NCBI RefSeq assembly: GCF_005954645.2 | Contig: NZ_CP040695.2 | Coordinates: 1,426,001 to 1,490,000 of the forward strand | Source: Nocardioides sp. S-1144 | Lineage (GTDB): Bacteria > Actinomycetota > Actinomycetes > Propionibacteriales > Nocardioidaceae | DNA: 64,000 nt | Direction: 5' to 3' | Part shown: positions 26,896 to 37,273 of the stretch, piece after piece | Position numbering within the stretch: the first letter of the stretch is position 1 | Layout: each line of letters starts with the position of its first letter | The notes under the pieces: model-generated | What the model was told of the DNA's origin: nothing | Databases searched by the model: none | The model's input: only the letters and a program-made list of their open reading frames with translations | Program-made: the position numbers and the translations under genes

Positions 26896-27942
26896 GTGAC
26901 TTCCTCCGGCGCGCAGCAGGTCCCCGAACCCGATCCCGGCTCCGGCGACCCGACCGAGTTCTGGTCGTGGTGGGCCGAGGAGGGCGCGGGCGCCTGCGAG
27001 GCGGCCATCGAGAGCCGGTCCTTCGAGGCCGTCACCGACGAGATCAACGCGCGCGTCCACGCCGTCGACCCCCGCCTGGTCTGGGAGCTCGGCCCCGGCC
27101 GGGAGGCGCGCCACGTGCTGGTCGTGACGTCGGAGGGTGACGCCGGGGCCCGCGCCGTCGCGCGGCGGTGGCTGCGGGCCGCGCCCGCACCCTCGGCCAC
27201 CTGGGAGTACGCCGACGCGCGGCAGGCCGAGGTCGACGTCGACGCGATGGTGCTCAAGGTCGGCGAGACGGAGGTCGACTTCGCCGCCGTCCGGGTGGTG
27301 GCCGAGCGGGTGGGCAACCACGTCGACGTCGTCGTGCACCACCCGGCGATGGCCTCCCTGCCCGAGCAGGCGCGCAACACCGTCGCCTTCCTCGCCCTCG
27401 ACGCGACCCTGGGGGAGAACGACTGCGAGACGTGGGTCGGCGCGGTCGAGGTCGCCCTGGCGCCACCGGTCGGGGCCACCCTGCTGGCGGCGCTGCGCGA
27501 GGTGGTCGCAGAGGTCCGGGACGACTCCGTCGACGAGCACGGGACGCCGGTCTGGGTGCTGCTGCGCGGCGAGGTCGACGGCGCGCCGATCATGGCCGCC
27601 GCCCAGGTGCCGCTCGCCGGCAGCTGGGCCCCGCAGCTCGACACCCACGTCGCCGTCGCGGTGCCCTACCGGCGCGCGACCGAGCAGGGGCTGCCCGACC
27701 CCGGCACCCTGGAGTCGCTGCGCGCGCTCGAGGACCACCTCGGCGAGCGGCTCGGCGACTCCGCGCGGCTGGTCGCCCACGAGACCTCCTCCGGCACCCG
27801 GACCCTGCACTTCTACGCCGACTCGACCACGCCCGCCGCCGCCGTCCTGCAGGCCGCGGTCACCGGCTGGGACCAGGGTCGGGTCACCGTCGCCGCCCAG
27901 CCCGACCCGGCCTGGCACGCCGTGCGGCACCTGCGCACCTGA
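26896..27942 (+). CDS. DUF695-like protein
   Basis: 348 residues, no signal peptide or membrane helix. The C-terminal third (GTLESLRALEDHLGERLGDSARLVAHETSSGTRTLHFYADST) matches DUF695-type domains. The first part (FWSWWAEEG, LVWELGPGREARHVLVVTSEGD) occurs in actinobacterial fusions with that domain. Function unknown. It starts at GTG 26896, 6 nt after TAGAGT (26884-26889), only 19 bp after the previous stop but with its own promoter-like box. Confidence 0.75.
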   Translation: MTSSGAQQVPEPDPGSGDPTEFWSWWAEEGAGACEAAIESRSFEAVTDEINARVHAVDPRLVWELGPGREARHVLVVTSEGDAGARAVARRWLRAAPAPSATWEYADARQAEVDVDAMVLKVGETEVDFAAVRVVAERVGNHVDVVVHHPAMASLPEQARNTVAFLALDATLGENDCETWVGAVEVALAPPVGATLLAALREVVAEVRDDSVDEHGTPVWVLLRGEVDGAPIMAAAQVPLAGSWAPQLDTHVAVAVPYRRATEQGLPDPGTLESLRALEDHLGERLGDSARLVAHETSSGTRTLHFYADSTTPAAAVLQAAVTGWDQGRVTVAAQPDPAWHAVRHLRT

Positions 27943-27955
27943 GCCGACCCGTGCC

Positions 27956-27987
27956 GGTTAACAAGCGCTAACCAATCGGGCTACGAT
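27956..27987 (+). promoter_or_regulatory. promoter and imperfect palindrome before acyl-CoA dehydrogenase
   Basis: TTAACA (27958-27963), an 18-bp spacer and TACGAT (27982-27987) form a promoter, with the ATG 7 nt beyond. GGTTA (27956-27960) and TAACC (27969-27973) are inverted arms around ACAAGCGC, overlapping the -35 box. TetR-family regulators of fatty-acid genes use TTA/TAA-type operators like this (inference). Confidence 0.5.
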
Positions 27988-27994
27988 CGCAGGC

Positions 27995-29167
27995 ATGACG
28001 TTCGAGCTGACCCGTGAGCACGAAGAGTTCCGACGCAGCGTCCGCGAGTTCGCGGAGGCCGAGATCGCGCCGCACGCGGCGCGGTGGGACCGCGACCACC
28101 ACTTCCCGGTCGACGTGGTGCAGAAGATGGGCCGGCTCGGGCTCTTCGGCCTGACCGCCCCCGAGGAGTTCGGCGGCGCCGGCGACGACGGCGACTTCAC
28201 CAGCCTGTGCGTGGCGATCGAGGAGCTCGGCCGGGTCGACCAGTCGATGGGCATCACGCTCCAGGCGGGCGTCGGCCTGGGCATCAACCCGATCCTCACC
28301 TACGGCACCGCCGAGCAGAAGGAGCGCTGGCTGCCCGCCCTCGTGGCCGGCGACGCGCTGGCCGGCTTCGGCCTCACCGAGCCCGGTGCCGGCTCCGACG
28401 CCGGCGCCACCGCCACCCGGGCCGAGCTGGTCGGCGACGAGTGGGTCGTCAACGGCGCCAAGCAGTTCATCACCAACTCCGGCTCCGACATCACCAGCCT
28501 GGTCACCGTCACCGCCCGCACCGGCACCCGCGACGACGGCCGCCCGGAGATCAGCGCCATCACGGTGCCGAGCGGCACGCCCGGCTTCGTCGCCGAGAAG
28601 GCCTACGACAAGCTCGGCTGGCACGCCTCGGACACCCACCCGCTCAGCTTCGACGACTGCCACGTCCCGGCCGACGCGCTGCTCGGCGAGCGCGGCCGCG
28701 GCTACGCCCAGTTCCTCGCCACCCTCGACGACGGCCGCGTGGCCATCTCCGCGCTCAGCGTCGGCTGCCTCCAGGCCTGCCTCGACATGGTCGTCCAGTA
28801 CGCCGGCGAGCGGCAGACCTTCGGCGGCCCGATCGGTCGCAAGCAGGGTGTCGCCTTCCAGATCGCCGACCTCGAGGTGATGCTGCAGGCCTCCCGGCTG
28901 CTCACCTACAAGGCGGCCGCCCTCAAGGACGCCGGAGCGCCCTACCGGCAGTTCAAGCAGGCCGCCGCGGTCGCCAAGGTCTACTCGACCGAGTCCGCGG
29001 TCACCGGCACCCGGATCGCCACCCAGGTCTTCGGCGGCTACGGCTTCATGGAGGAGTACCCCGTCGCCCGCTTCTACCGCGACGCGAAGGTGCTCGAGAT
29101 CGGTGAGGGCACCTCGGAGGTGCAGCGGATGCTGATCGCGCGCGGACTCGGCCTGCCGGTCGAGTGA
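27995..29167 (+). CDS. acyl-CoA dehydrogenase
   Basis: 390 residues, the standard length. FAD-dependent alpha,beta-dehydrogenation of an acyl-CoA. Motifs: GFGLTEPGAGSDAGA near 125, VNGAKQFITNSGSD near 150, QVFGGYGFMEEYPVARFYRDAK near 345, and EIGEGTSEVQRMLIARGL with the catalytic Glu near 369. This position and sequence are typical of short/branched-chain or butyryl-type enzymes; chain length cannot be set by eye. Monocistronic between the DUF695-like gene and gtrA. Confidence 0.95.
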   Translation: MTFELTREHEEFRRSVREFAEAEIAPHAARWDRDHHFPVDVVQKMGRLGLFGLTAPEEFGGAGDDGDFTSLCVAIEELGRVDQSMGITLQAGVGLGINPILTYGTAEQKERWLPALVAGDALAGFGLTEPGAGSDAGATATRAELVGDEWVVNGAKQFITNSGSDITSLVTVTARTGTRDDGRPEISAITVPSGTPGFVAEKAYDKLGWHASDTHPLSFDDCHVPADALLGERGRGYAQFLATLDDGRVAISALSVGCLQACLDMVVQYAGERQTFGGPIGRKQGVAFQIADLEVMLQASRLLTYKAAALKDAGAPYRQFKQAAAVAKVYSTESAVTGTRIATQVFGGYGFMEEYPVARFYRDAKVLEIGEGTSEVQRMLIARGLGLPVE

Positions 29168-29210
29168 CGCCTGCGCGGAACCCCGGTTCCCGTCTCCTAC
29201 CATGGTCGGT

Positions 29211-29681
29211 GTGACCGACCCCTGGAGACGCCGTCTCGGTGAGGTCGCGCGGTTCTTCGTCGTCGCCCAGGCGGCCACCTGGGTCTCGTTCGTGCTGTTC
29301 AACGTGCTGCTGCACGGGATGTTCGTCGGCGACGCGCTGCTGGAGGACCAGGCCATCCCGGCCTACGTGCTGGCCAACTGCGTCGGCATGGTCATCAGCT
29401 TCCACGGCTCGCGCGGCTGGGTCTTCCCGCACCGACCCCCGCGCCAGGCCGACGGCGGCCTGACGGCGTACGTGGTCATCAACCTGGCCGCGATGGTGCT
29501 GCCGGTCGGCTGCCTCTACCTCAGCCGCGAGGTCCTCGGCCTCGACAGCGCGCTGGCCGACAACCTGTCCGCGAACGGCATCGGGCTGGTGCTGGCCTTC
29601 GGGGCCCGGTTCCTGCTGTTCAAGCGGTTCGTCTTCCCGCTCCCGGCCGAGTCGACGCCCGACGCCGTCGCCACCCGCTGA
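29211..29681 (+). CDS. GtrA-family membrane protein
   Basis: 156 residues with four transmembrane helices and the GtrA/DPMS pattern: RFFVVAQAATWVSFVLFNVLL, then VLANCVGMVISFHGSRGWVF, a third helix and a last GLVLAFGARFLLFKRFVF. GtrA proteins flip lipid-linked sugars or assist glycosyltransferases at the membrane. An in-frame ATG lies 9 nt earlier, but TACCAT at 29198-29203 is 7 nt before the GTG at 29211, favouring that start. No glycosyltransferase is adjacent. Confidence 0.85.
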   Translation: MTDPWRRRLGEVARFFVVAQAATWVSFVLFNVLLHGMFVGDALLEDQAIPAYVLANCVGMVISFHGSRGWVFPHRPPRQADGGLTAYVVINLAAMVLPVGCLYLSREVLGLDSALADNLSANGIGLVLAFGARFLLFKRFVFPLPAESTPDAVATR

Positions 29682-29771
29682 CCCCGGCGACCGGCTCGGG
29701 GGACCCCGCGGGGTGAGGCACCGCCCGGCAGCGGGTGTGAGCGTGTGTCGCGCCCACCACTAGGAGGACCA

Positions 29772-31154
29772 GTGCTCCCGTCGTTCCTGGCGCGCGACCG
29801 CATCGTCGCCGGCCCCGGCTACAGCCGGTGGCTCATCCCGCCGGCCGCCCTGGCCGTGCACCTGTGCATCGGACAGGTCTACGCCACCAGCGTCTACAAG
29901 AACGCGCTGGTGGCCCACTTCGACAGCAGCCTGACCACGATCGGGTTCATCTTCTCCCTCGCCATCGTCATGCTCGGCCTGGCCGCCGGGTTCGGCGGCA
30001 CGTGGGTCGACCGCAACGGCCCCCGCGCCGCGATGGCGGCCTCGGCGGCGTTCTGGGTCACCGGGTTCCTGGTCGCCGCGCTCGGGATCACGCTCGGGTG
30101 GCTGTGGCTGGTCTTCCTCGGCTACGGGGTGATCGGCGGCATCGGCCTCGGCATCGGCTACATCTCGCCGGTCTCGACGCTGATCAAGTGGTTCCCCGAC
30201 CGGCCGGGCCTGGCCACCGGGATGGCGATCATGGGCTTCGGGGGTGGCGCGCTGATCGCGAGCCCGCTGAGCGGTCGCCTGATGGGCCTCTACGACTCCG
30301 ACTACGACGCCACCGACCCGACCTCGGTCGCCGACGGCCACGCCGTCGCGCTGCTCTTCGTGACACTCGCCGCCCTCTACCTCGTCTTCATGTCCTTCGG
30401 CGCGTTCACGGTGCGGGTCCCGGCCGACGACTGGGTGCCGGAGGGCTGGGACCCCTCGGAGGTGCGGAGCAAGAAGCTCGTCACCACGGCCAACGTCTCG
30501 GCCGACAACGCGATCCGCACGCCGCAGTTCTGGCTGCTGTGGGTGGTGCTGTTCTGCAACGTCACCGCCGGCATCGGGATCCTCGAGCAGGCGGCGCCGA
30601 TGATCCAGGACTTCTTCCGCGAGGGCGGGACGTCGAGCGTGAGCGCCGCGGCGGCCGGCGGGTTCGTCGGCCTGCTGTCGATCGCGAACATGTCGGGCCG
30701 GTTCGTGTGGTCCTCGACCTCCGACGTCGTGGGTCGCAAGCCCATCTACCTGCTCTACCTCGGGGTGGGGCTGGTCCTCTACGCCCTCCTCGCGACCGTC
30801 GGGTCGTCGTCCACGGCACTGTTCGTCTTCCTGGCCGCGGTCATCCTGACCTTCTACGGCGGCGGGTTCGCGACGATCCCGGCCTACCTGCGCGACCTGT
30901 TCGGCACCTTCCAGGTCGGCGCCATCCACGGCCGGCTGCTGACGGCGTGGTCGGCGGCGGGCGTGGCCGGGCCGTTCATCGTCAACCGGTTCCTGGACGC
31001 CCAGGGCGAGCCGGGAGCGCTCACCGCCGACGCCTACCGCCCGGCGCTGCTCACCATGGTGGGGCTGCTCGCCGTCGGCCTGGTGGCCAACCTGCTCGTC
31101 CGCCCGGTGGCGGAGAGGTTCCACGAGACGTCCCACGAGGGGAGCAAGGCATGA
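29772..31154 (+). CDS. OFA-family MFS transporter
   Basis: 460 residues, twelve predicted helices. The N-terminal helix has the oxalate/formate antiporter family pattern (LAVHLCIGQVYATSVYKNAL), with the loop motif DRNGPRAAM between helices 2 and 3 and SSTSDVVGRKP in the middle. The substrate is an anion or organic acid; oxalate/formate exchange is not proven. The GTG at 29772 has AGGAGG starting 10 nt upstream. A 12-bp palindrome, ACCCCGCGGGGT (29703-29714), lies in the leader. The stop overlaps the next tiny gene by 4 nt. Confidence 0.9.
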   Translation: MLPSFLARDRIVAGPGYSRWLIPPAALAVHLCIGQVYATSVYKNALVAHFDSSLTTIGFIFSLAIVMLGLAAGFGGTWVDRNGPRAAMAASAAFWVTGFLVAALGITLGWLWLVFLGYGVIGGIGLGIGYISPVSTLIKWFPDRPGLATGMAIMGFGGGALIASPLSGRLMGLYDSDYDATDPTSVADGHAVALLFVTLAALYLVFMSFGAFTVRVPADDWVPEGWDPSEVRSKKLVTTANVSADNAIRTPQFWLLWVVLFCNVTAGIGILEQAAPMIQDFFREGGTSSVSAAAAGGFVGLLSIANMSGRFVWSSTSDVVGRKPIYLLYLGVGLVLYALLATVGSSSTALFVFLAAVILTFYGGGFATIPAYLRDLFGTFQVGAIHGRLLTAWSAAGVAGPFIVNRFLDAQGEPGALTADAYRPALLTMVGLLAVGLVANLLVRPVAERFHETSHEGSKA

Positions 31155-31252
31155 GAGCGCGCATCGCGGTCGCCTGGGCGCTGGTCGGCATCCCGCTGGC
31201 CTACGGCGTGGTGGAGACCATCCGCAAGGCGTCCAGCCTGTTCAGCGGCTGA
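31151..31252 (+). CDS. 33-residue MFS transporter small subunit
   Basis: ATGA overlap with the OFA transporter stop. It encodes one transmembrane helix (IAVAWALVGIPLAYGVVETI) followed by RKASSLFSG. Short proteins of this shape, with W-x-L-V-G-I-P-L-A-x-G-V, are encoded directly after OFA-type transporters in other bacteria and are annotated as MFS transporter small subunit (from memory). The coupling implies a 1:1 partner or stabiliser. Its last 11 bases overlap the end of the convergent maf gene. Confidence 0.8.
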   Translation: MRARIAVAWALVGIPLAYGVVETIRKASSLFSG

Positions 31253-31853
31253 CCCAGAGGTCGGTCCAGCGGTGCCCGAGGTCGGCGACCAGGGTGCGCA
31301 GGAGGGGCAGCGAGACGCCGACGACGTTGTGCGGGTCGCCCTCGATGCCGGTCACGAAGGCGCCGCCGAGGCCGTCGAGGGTGAAGGCCCCGGCCACCTG
31401 GAGCGGCTCGCCGGTCGCGACGTAGGCGGCGACCTCCTCGTCGGTGACCTCGGCGAAGTGCACGGTCGTCGACGCCGTGGCCCCGGTCGAGCGCCCGGTC
31501 GCGGTGTCGCGCAGGACGTGTCCGGTCCGCAGCACCCCCGAGCGTCCGCGCATCGCGCGCCACCGCGCCGTCGCGGTGGCGGCGTCACCGGGCTTGCCGA
31601 GCGCCTCGCCGTCGAGGTCGAGCACCGAGTCGCAGCCGAGCACCAGCGCGCCGCCGGTCAGGGCCGCGACGTCGGCGCGCCCGGCGACGGCGTCGCACTT
31701 GAGCCGGGCCAGCCCGAGGGCGAGCTCGCCCGGGTCGAGGTCGACCAGCTGCGACTCGTCGATGCCGGACACGACGACGGTCGGCTCGATCCCCGCCGAG
31801 CGCAGGGTGGCGAGGCGGGCGGGGGAGGCGGAGGCGAGGACCAGCTGCGGCAT
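31242..31853 (-). CDS. maf: Maf-family nucleotide pyrophosphatase
   Basis: 203 residues. Maf proteins hydrolyse non-canonical or canonical NTPs to NMP and pyrophosphate and affect septation. N-terminal LASASPARLATLRSAGI, catalytic-base region VLGCDSVLDLDGEALGKPGD, and GVSLPLLR at the end fit the family. Starts at ATG 31853, 7 nt after TAGGGT (31861-31866), so it is probably leaderless, even though the upstream 1.1 kb is repeat DNA. The 3' end overlaps the convergent small ORF by 11 nt. Confidence 0.93.
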   Translation of the reverse strand: MPQLVLASASPARLATLRSAGIEPTVVVSGIDESQLVDLDPGELALGLARLKCDAVAGRADVAALTGGALVLGCDSVLDLDGEALGKPGDAATATARWRAMRGRSGVLRTGHVLRDTATGRSTGATASTTVHFAEVTDEEVAAYVATGEPLQVAGAFTLDGLGGAFVTGIEGDPHNVVGVSLPLLRTLVADLGHRWTDLWVSR

Positions 31854-31882
31854 GGTGGCGACCCTAGATCGACGCCGGCGGC

Positions 31883-32904
31883 GGTCTCGACTCGGCTCGA
31901 CCAGCGCGTCCTCCGGTGGTCGAGCCGCGGGGACGGAGTCACCGCGAGTCGAGACCTCCGGGTGGCCGGGTGGTCTCGACTCGGCTCGCTGGCGGATAGG
32001 CCGGGTTCTCCGGAGGGGTCCTTCGGTGGTCGAGCCGCGGGGACGGAGTCACCGTGAGTCGAGACCTCCGGGCTGGCGAGTGGTCTCGACTCGTCTCGCT
32101 GGCGCTCGCCGGCTCGACCAGCGGGGTGCCGGGGGTTCGCGGGAGGGTTCTCCGGTTTCTCGACTCCGCTCGTCCGAGGGATAGGCCGGGTCCTCCGGTG
32201 GTCGAGCCGCGGGGACGGAGTCACCGCGAGTCGAGACCTCGGGGTGGCCGGGGTGGTCTCGACTCGGCTCGCTGGCGCTCGCCGGCTCGACCCGCGGAGG
32301 CCGGTCTCGACTCGGCTCGTCCGGCGGATGGGCCGGGTTCTGCGGAGGGTCCTCCGGTGGTCGAGCCGCGGGGACGGAGTCACCGCGAGTCGAGACCTCC
32401 GGGCTGGCGAGTGGTCTCGACTCGGCTCGCTGGCGCTCGCCGGCTCGACCAGCGGAGGCCGGTCTCGACTCGGCTCGTCCGGCGGATAGGCCGGGTTCTG
32501 CGGAGGGTCCTCCGGTGGTCGAGCCGCGGGGACGGAGTCACCGCGAGTCGAGACCTCCGGGCTGCCGGGGTGGTCTCGACTCGGCTCGCTGACGCTCGCC
32601 GGCTCGACCAGCGGGGTGCCGGGGGTTCGCGGGAGGGTCCTCCGGTGGTCGAGCCGCGGGGACGGAGTCACCGCGAGTCGAGACCTCCGGGCTGCCCGGG
32701 TGGTCTCGACTCGGCTCGCTGACGCTCGCCGGCTCGACCAGCGGGGTGCCGGGGGTTCGCGGGAGGGTCCTTCGGTGGTCGAGCCGCGGGGACGGAGTCA
32801 CCGCGAGTCGAGACCTCCGGGCTGCCGGGGTGGTCTCGACTCGGCTCGCTGACGCTCGCCGGCTCGACCAGCGGAGGCCGGTCTCGACTCGGCTCGACCA
32901 GCGG
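31883..32904. repeat. 1-kb array of interleaved inverted repeats, seven units
   Basis: This 1.1-kb gap between accE and maf contains no gene I can support. It is built from two modules. Module A begins GGTGGTCGAGCCGCGGGGAC and ends CGAGTCGAGACC, starting at 31915, 32025, 32197, 32356, 32514, 32644 and 32774. Module B begins GGTCTCGACTCGGCTCG and ends GGCTCGACCA. The end of A is the reverse complement of the start of B, and the start of A of the end of B, so each A-B pair can fold into one large hairpin. Intervals are 110, 172, 159, 158, 130 and 130 bp; the last two units are nearly identical. Open frames here are artefacts of the repeat. Confidence 0.9.
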
Positions 32905-32953
32905 AGGGGCCGGGAATCTCCGGAGGGTCCTCCGGGTCGACCGGTGGGGGAGG

Positions 32954-33174
32954 TCAGTGCGGGAGGGTGCTGGTGCGCCACCCGCCGGGGCCGTGGGGCA
33001 GGGTGCGGCGCACCTGGCGGTGCGGGCTGCCCCACGCGGGACGACGGCGCGGGGCGGGCGCCTCGCCGCCACCGAGCGCGCTGAGGACCGCGACGAGGGC
33101 CGCGACCTCCTCCGGCGTCGCGTCGGGGTTGACGATGCGGAACACCGGTGGGGTGGACGCTTCGCTGGCGCCGC

Positions 33175-33178
<4 letters not shown>
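32954..33178 (-). CDS. accE: acyl-CoA carboxylase epsilon subunit
   Basis: 74 residues, the usual size of the small basic epsilon subunit that links alpha and beta subunits in actinobacterial acyl-CoA carboxylases. The conserved core is [23 protein letters not shown], followed by a basic Pro/Trp-rich tail (RRRPAWG). Its GTG overlaps the stop of the beta subunit by 4 nt, so the two are translated together. Confidence 0.9.
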
Positions 33179-34803
<1,625 letters not shown>

Positions 34804-34872
34804 GGCTCTCCTCACCTCACCCGTCTGGCGGGCTGCTTGGACTTGGCGGATCGGTACGACAGGCTAGACCCC

Positions 34873-35685
34873 GTGACCACGGACTCGACCGAGCGCCCAC
34901 CACTCGACAAGGCCCGCCTGACGAGCGAGCACCCGGAGCTGATGCCCGACCTCACCGTCGAGGTCGTCGACGTCCTCGAGTCCTCGAACGCCGTCGCCGC
35001 CGAGCGTGCGCAGGAGGGGGCGCCCGACGGTCTCGTGATCGTCGCCGACCACCAGAGCGCCGGGCGCGGCCGCCTCGACCGCACCTGGGAGACGCCGCCC
35101 GGGACGGCGGTCACCTTCTCGGTGCTGCTGCGGCCCGACGCCCCGACCCGCTCGTGGCCCTGGCTCCCGCTGCTCACCGGCTACGCCGTCGACAAGGCCC
35201 TGAAGTCCCACGGTCTCGAGGCCGGGGTGAAGTGGCCCAACGACGTCCTGGTGGGCGAGAAGAAGGTCGCCGGCATCCTCGTGGAGCGCCTCGAGACGCC
35301 GACCGGCCCGGCCGCGATCGTCGGCGTCGGCATCAACGTGGGCCTCCGCGCCGACGAGCTGCCCGTCCCGACGGCGACCTCGCTCGAGATCGAGCTCGGC
35401 CGCCCCGTCGACCGCACCGACGTCCTCGTCGAGGTGCTCAACGCGATCCGCGAGGCCGTCGACGCCTGGGAGCTCGGGGGTGACCTCAACGGCATGCGGC
35501 TGCGCGACTCCTACGCCGCCGCCTGCGTCACGGTCGGACGCGACGTCCGCGTCGACCTCCCCGACGGCTCCGTCCTCGAGGGGCGCGCGGTCGAGATCGA
35601 CCCGACCGGGCAGCTCGTCGTCGAGCACGACGGCGTGCGCACGCCGGTCGCGGCCGGCGACGTCGTGCACGTGCGGACCGCCTGA
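34873..35685 (+). CDS. birA: biotin-[acetyl-CoA-carboxylase] ligase
   Basis: 270 residues without the N-terminal DNA-binding domain of E. coli BirA, so a ligase only. Biotinoyl-AMP site SAGRGRLDRTWETPPGTAVTFSVLL near 60-85, KWPNDVLVGEKKVAGILVE near 120 and GIGINV-like VGVGINVGL near 150; the C-terminal small domain ends the chain. It biotinylates the three biotin carboxyl carriers relevant here (pyruvate carboxylase and acyl-CoA carboxylase alpha are both in this window). Position next to the carboxylase beta subunit is a common actinobacterial arrangement. Confidence 0.95.
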   Translation: MTTDSTERPPLDKARLTSEHPELMPDLTVEVVDVLESSNAVAAERAQEGAPDGLVIVADHQSAGRGRLDRTWETPPGTAVTFSVLLRPDAPTRSWPWLPLLTGYAVDKALKSHGLEAGVKWPNDVLVGEKKVAGILVERLETPTGPAAIVGVGINVGLRADELPVPTATSLEIELGRPVDRTDVLVEVLNAIREAVDAWELGGDLNGMRLRDSYAAACVTVGRDVRVDLPDGSVLEGRAVEIDPTGQLVVEHDGVRTPVAAGDVVHVRTA

Positions 35686-35738
35686 CCGCGGCCCCGCACC
35701 TCCCTCCACCCCGGACGGAGAAGTGCAATGATCCGTGC

Positions 35739-36245
35739 GTGGTCATCTCCTCCAAGCTGCTCAACCCGGGTGAAGAGATCGTCGTCAGCACCCGCACCCA
35801 CGCCAAGGCGCTGCTGCTGCCGCTGGCGACCCTGGTGGTGCTGCTCGCCCTCGGCGTCCTCGCCCAGACCTTCGTCGACCAGGGCACCGTCACGCTGGTG
35901 GTGTGGGTCGTCCTCGCGCTGCTCGCGGTGTGGCGCGTGGTGTGGCCGTTCCTGGAGTGGCTCACCGCGTCGTACACGATCACCAACCGCCGCCTGATCA
36001 CCCGCCACGGCGTGATCACCCGCCGCGGCCACGACATCCCGCTGGGCCGGATCAGCGACGTCGCCTACGAGCGCGACCTGATCGACCGGATGCTCGGCTG
36101 CGGCACGCTGGTCATCAGCGACGCCAGCACCAACGGTCAGGTGCTGATCTACGACATCCCGCGGGTCGAGGACACGCAGCGGCGGCTCAACCACCTGCTG
36201 CACGGTCTCCACGGCGGCGAGACCCGGACCCACGAGGGGCACTGA
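35739..36245 (+). CDS. PH-domain membrane protein
   Basis: 168 residues: a short N-terminal strand (LNPGEEIVVSTRTHAKALLLP), two transmembrane helices (about 25-75), then one bPH_2 domain with YTITNRRLITRHGVITRRGHDIPLGRISDVAYERDL. Common actinobacterial membrane protein of unknown function, frequently found between birA and adenylate cyclase. Begins at GTG 35739. The stop lies within the putative CTG start of the cyclase gene. Confidence 0.88.
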   Translation: MVISSKLLNPGEEIVVSTRTHAKALLLPLATLVVLLALGVLAQTFVDQGTVTLVVWVVLALLAVWRVVWPFLEWLTASYTITNRRLITRHGVITRRGHDIPLGRISDVAYERDLIDRMLGCGTLVISDASTNGQVLIYDIPRVEDTQRRLNHLLHGLHGGETRTHEGH

Positions 36246-37273
36246 TCAGCACCCCGGACCGGCCCGACGACCGTCCCGCAGCGGCGGCGACGTCGGCCGA
36301 GCGCACCTGGAGCGACCCCGGCCAGATCGTCCGCGCGATCCTGCGGGAGGACCCGATCTACTCCGCCGCCGACGTCGCGGCCGAGTCGGGCATCTCGCTG
36401 GACCAGGCGCGCCGGCTGTGGCGGGCCCTCGGCTTCCCCGAGGCCGACGGCAACGCCGTCTACACCGCCTCGGACGCCGGTGCCCTGCGCGCCCTGGGCA
36501 CCTCGATCGAGTCCGGCCTGCTCGACTTCGACCTGGCGGTGGCCATCACCCGGGCCCTCGGCCAGACGATGGCCCGGCTCGCGGACTGGGAGGTCGGGGC
36601 GCTGACCCACCGGGTCGACGAGATGCACCACGCCGGCCCGGCGCCCGGTGACCGCGTCGACACCGCGCTGCGGATGCTGGACGACCTCAGCGACGGCTTC
36701 GAGGCGCTCATGGTCTACGTCTGGCGACGCCACCTCGCCGCGGCGGTCTCGCGGATCATGGCCCTCGACCCCGACGACGACCTGAACACCACCGAGCTGA
36801 CCGTCGGTTTCGCCGACATCGTCAGCTTCACCGCGCTGAGCAACGACCTGTCGCGGCAGCGGATCGGCGACCTCGTCGAGCTGTTCGAGTCACGCTGCGC
36901 CGACGTCGTCGCCGGCCAGCGCGGCCGGGTGATCAAGAGCATCGGCGACTCGGTGCTCTTCGTCAACGACGACCCGATCCGGGCCTACGACACCGCCGAG
37001 GGCATCATCAACGTGATCGGTCGCGACAGCCGGATGCCCGACGTCCGGCTCGGCCTGGCCACCGGGGGCGTGGTGATGCGGCTCGGCGACGTGTTCGGCC
37101 CGCCGGTCAACATGGCGGCCCGGCTGACCGCGGTGGCCCGGCGCAACCGGATCATCGTCGACGCCGCGATGGCCTCGCTGCTGCCGCCCGACCAGTTCGA
37201 GACCCGGCGGCTGCCGGCCCGGCCGGTGCGCGGCTTCGGGCTCGTGGAGCCGGTCGCCGTCCGCCGGCACTGA
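36242..37273 (+). CDS. class III adenylate/guanylate cyclase, probable CTG start
   Basis: 343 residues. An N-terminal regulatory domain (about 15-165; LDQARRLWRALGFPEA is typical of pH-sensing adenylate cyclase regulatory modules) precedes a class III catalytic domain (about 180-330). The catalytic domain has metal-binding Asp in VGFADIVSF and VIKSIGDSVLF, and GDVFGPPVNMAARL for the Asn/Arg transition-state residues. No ATG, GTG or TTG exists in frame at the 5' end. The only good option is CTG 36242, giving a CTGA overlap with the preceding stop, parallel to the ATGA/GTGA overlaps elsewhere. Makes a cyclic nucleotide in the cytosol. Confidence 0.85.
   Translation: MISTPDRPDDRPAAAATSAERTWSDPGQIVRAILREDPIYSAADVAAESGISLDQARRLWRALGFPEADGNAVYTASDAGALRALGTSIESGLLDFDLAVAITRALGQTMARLADWEVGALTHRVDEMHHAGPAPGDRVDTALRMLDDLSDGFEALMVYVWRRHLAAAVSRIMALDPDDDLNTTELTVGFADIVSFTALSNDLSRQRIGDLVELFESRCADVVAGQRGRVIKSIGDSVLFVNDDPIRAYDTAEGIINVIGRDSRMPDVRLGLATGGVVMRLGDVFGPPVNMAARLTAVARRNRIIVDAAMASLLPPDQFETRRLPARPVRGFGLVEPVAVRRH

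Noticed and set aside
31883-32904. Several open frames of 60-340 codons within the repeat region
   Set aside because: They repeat the same residues with each DNA repeat, occur in several frames on both strands, and match no protein pattern.
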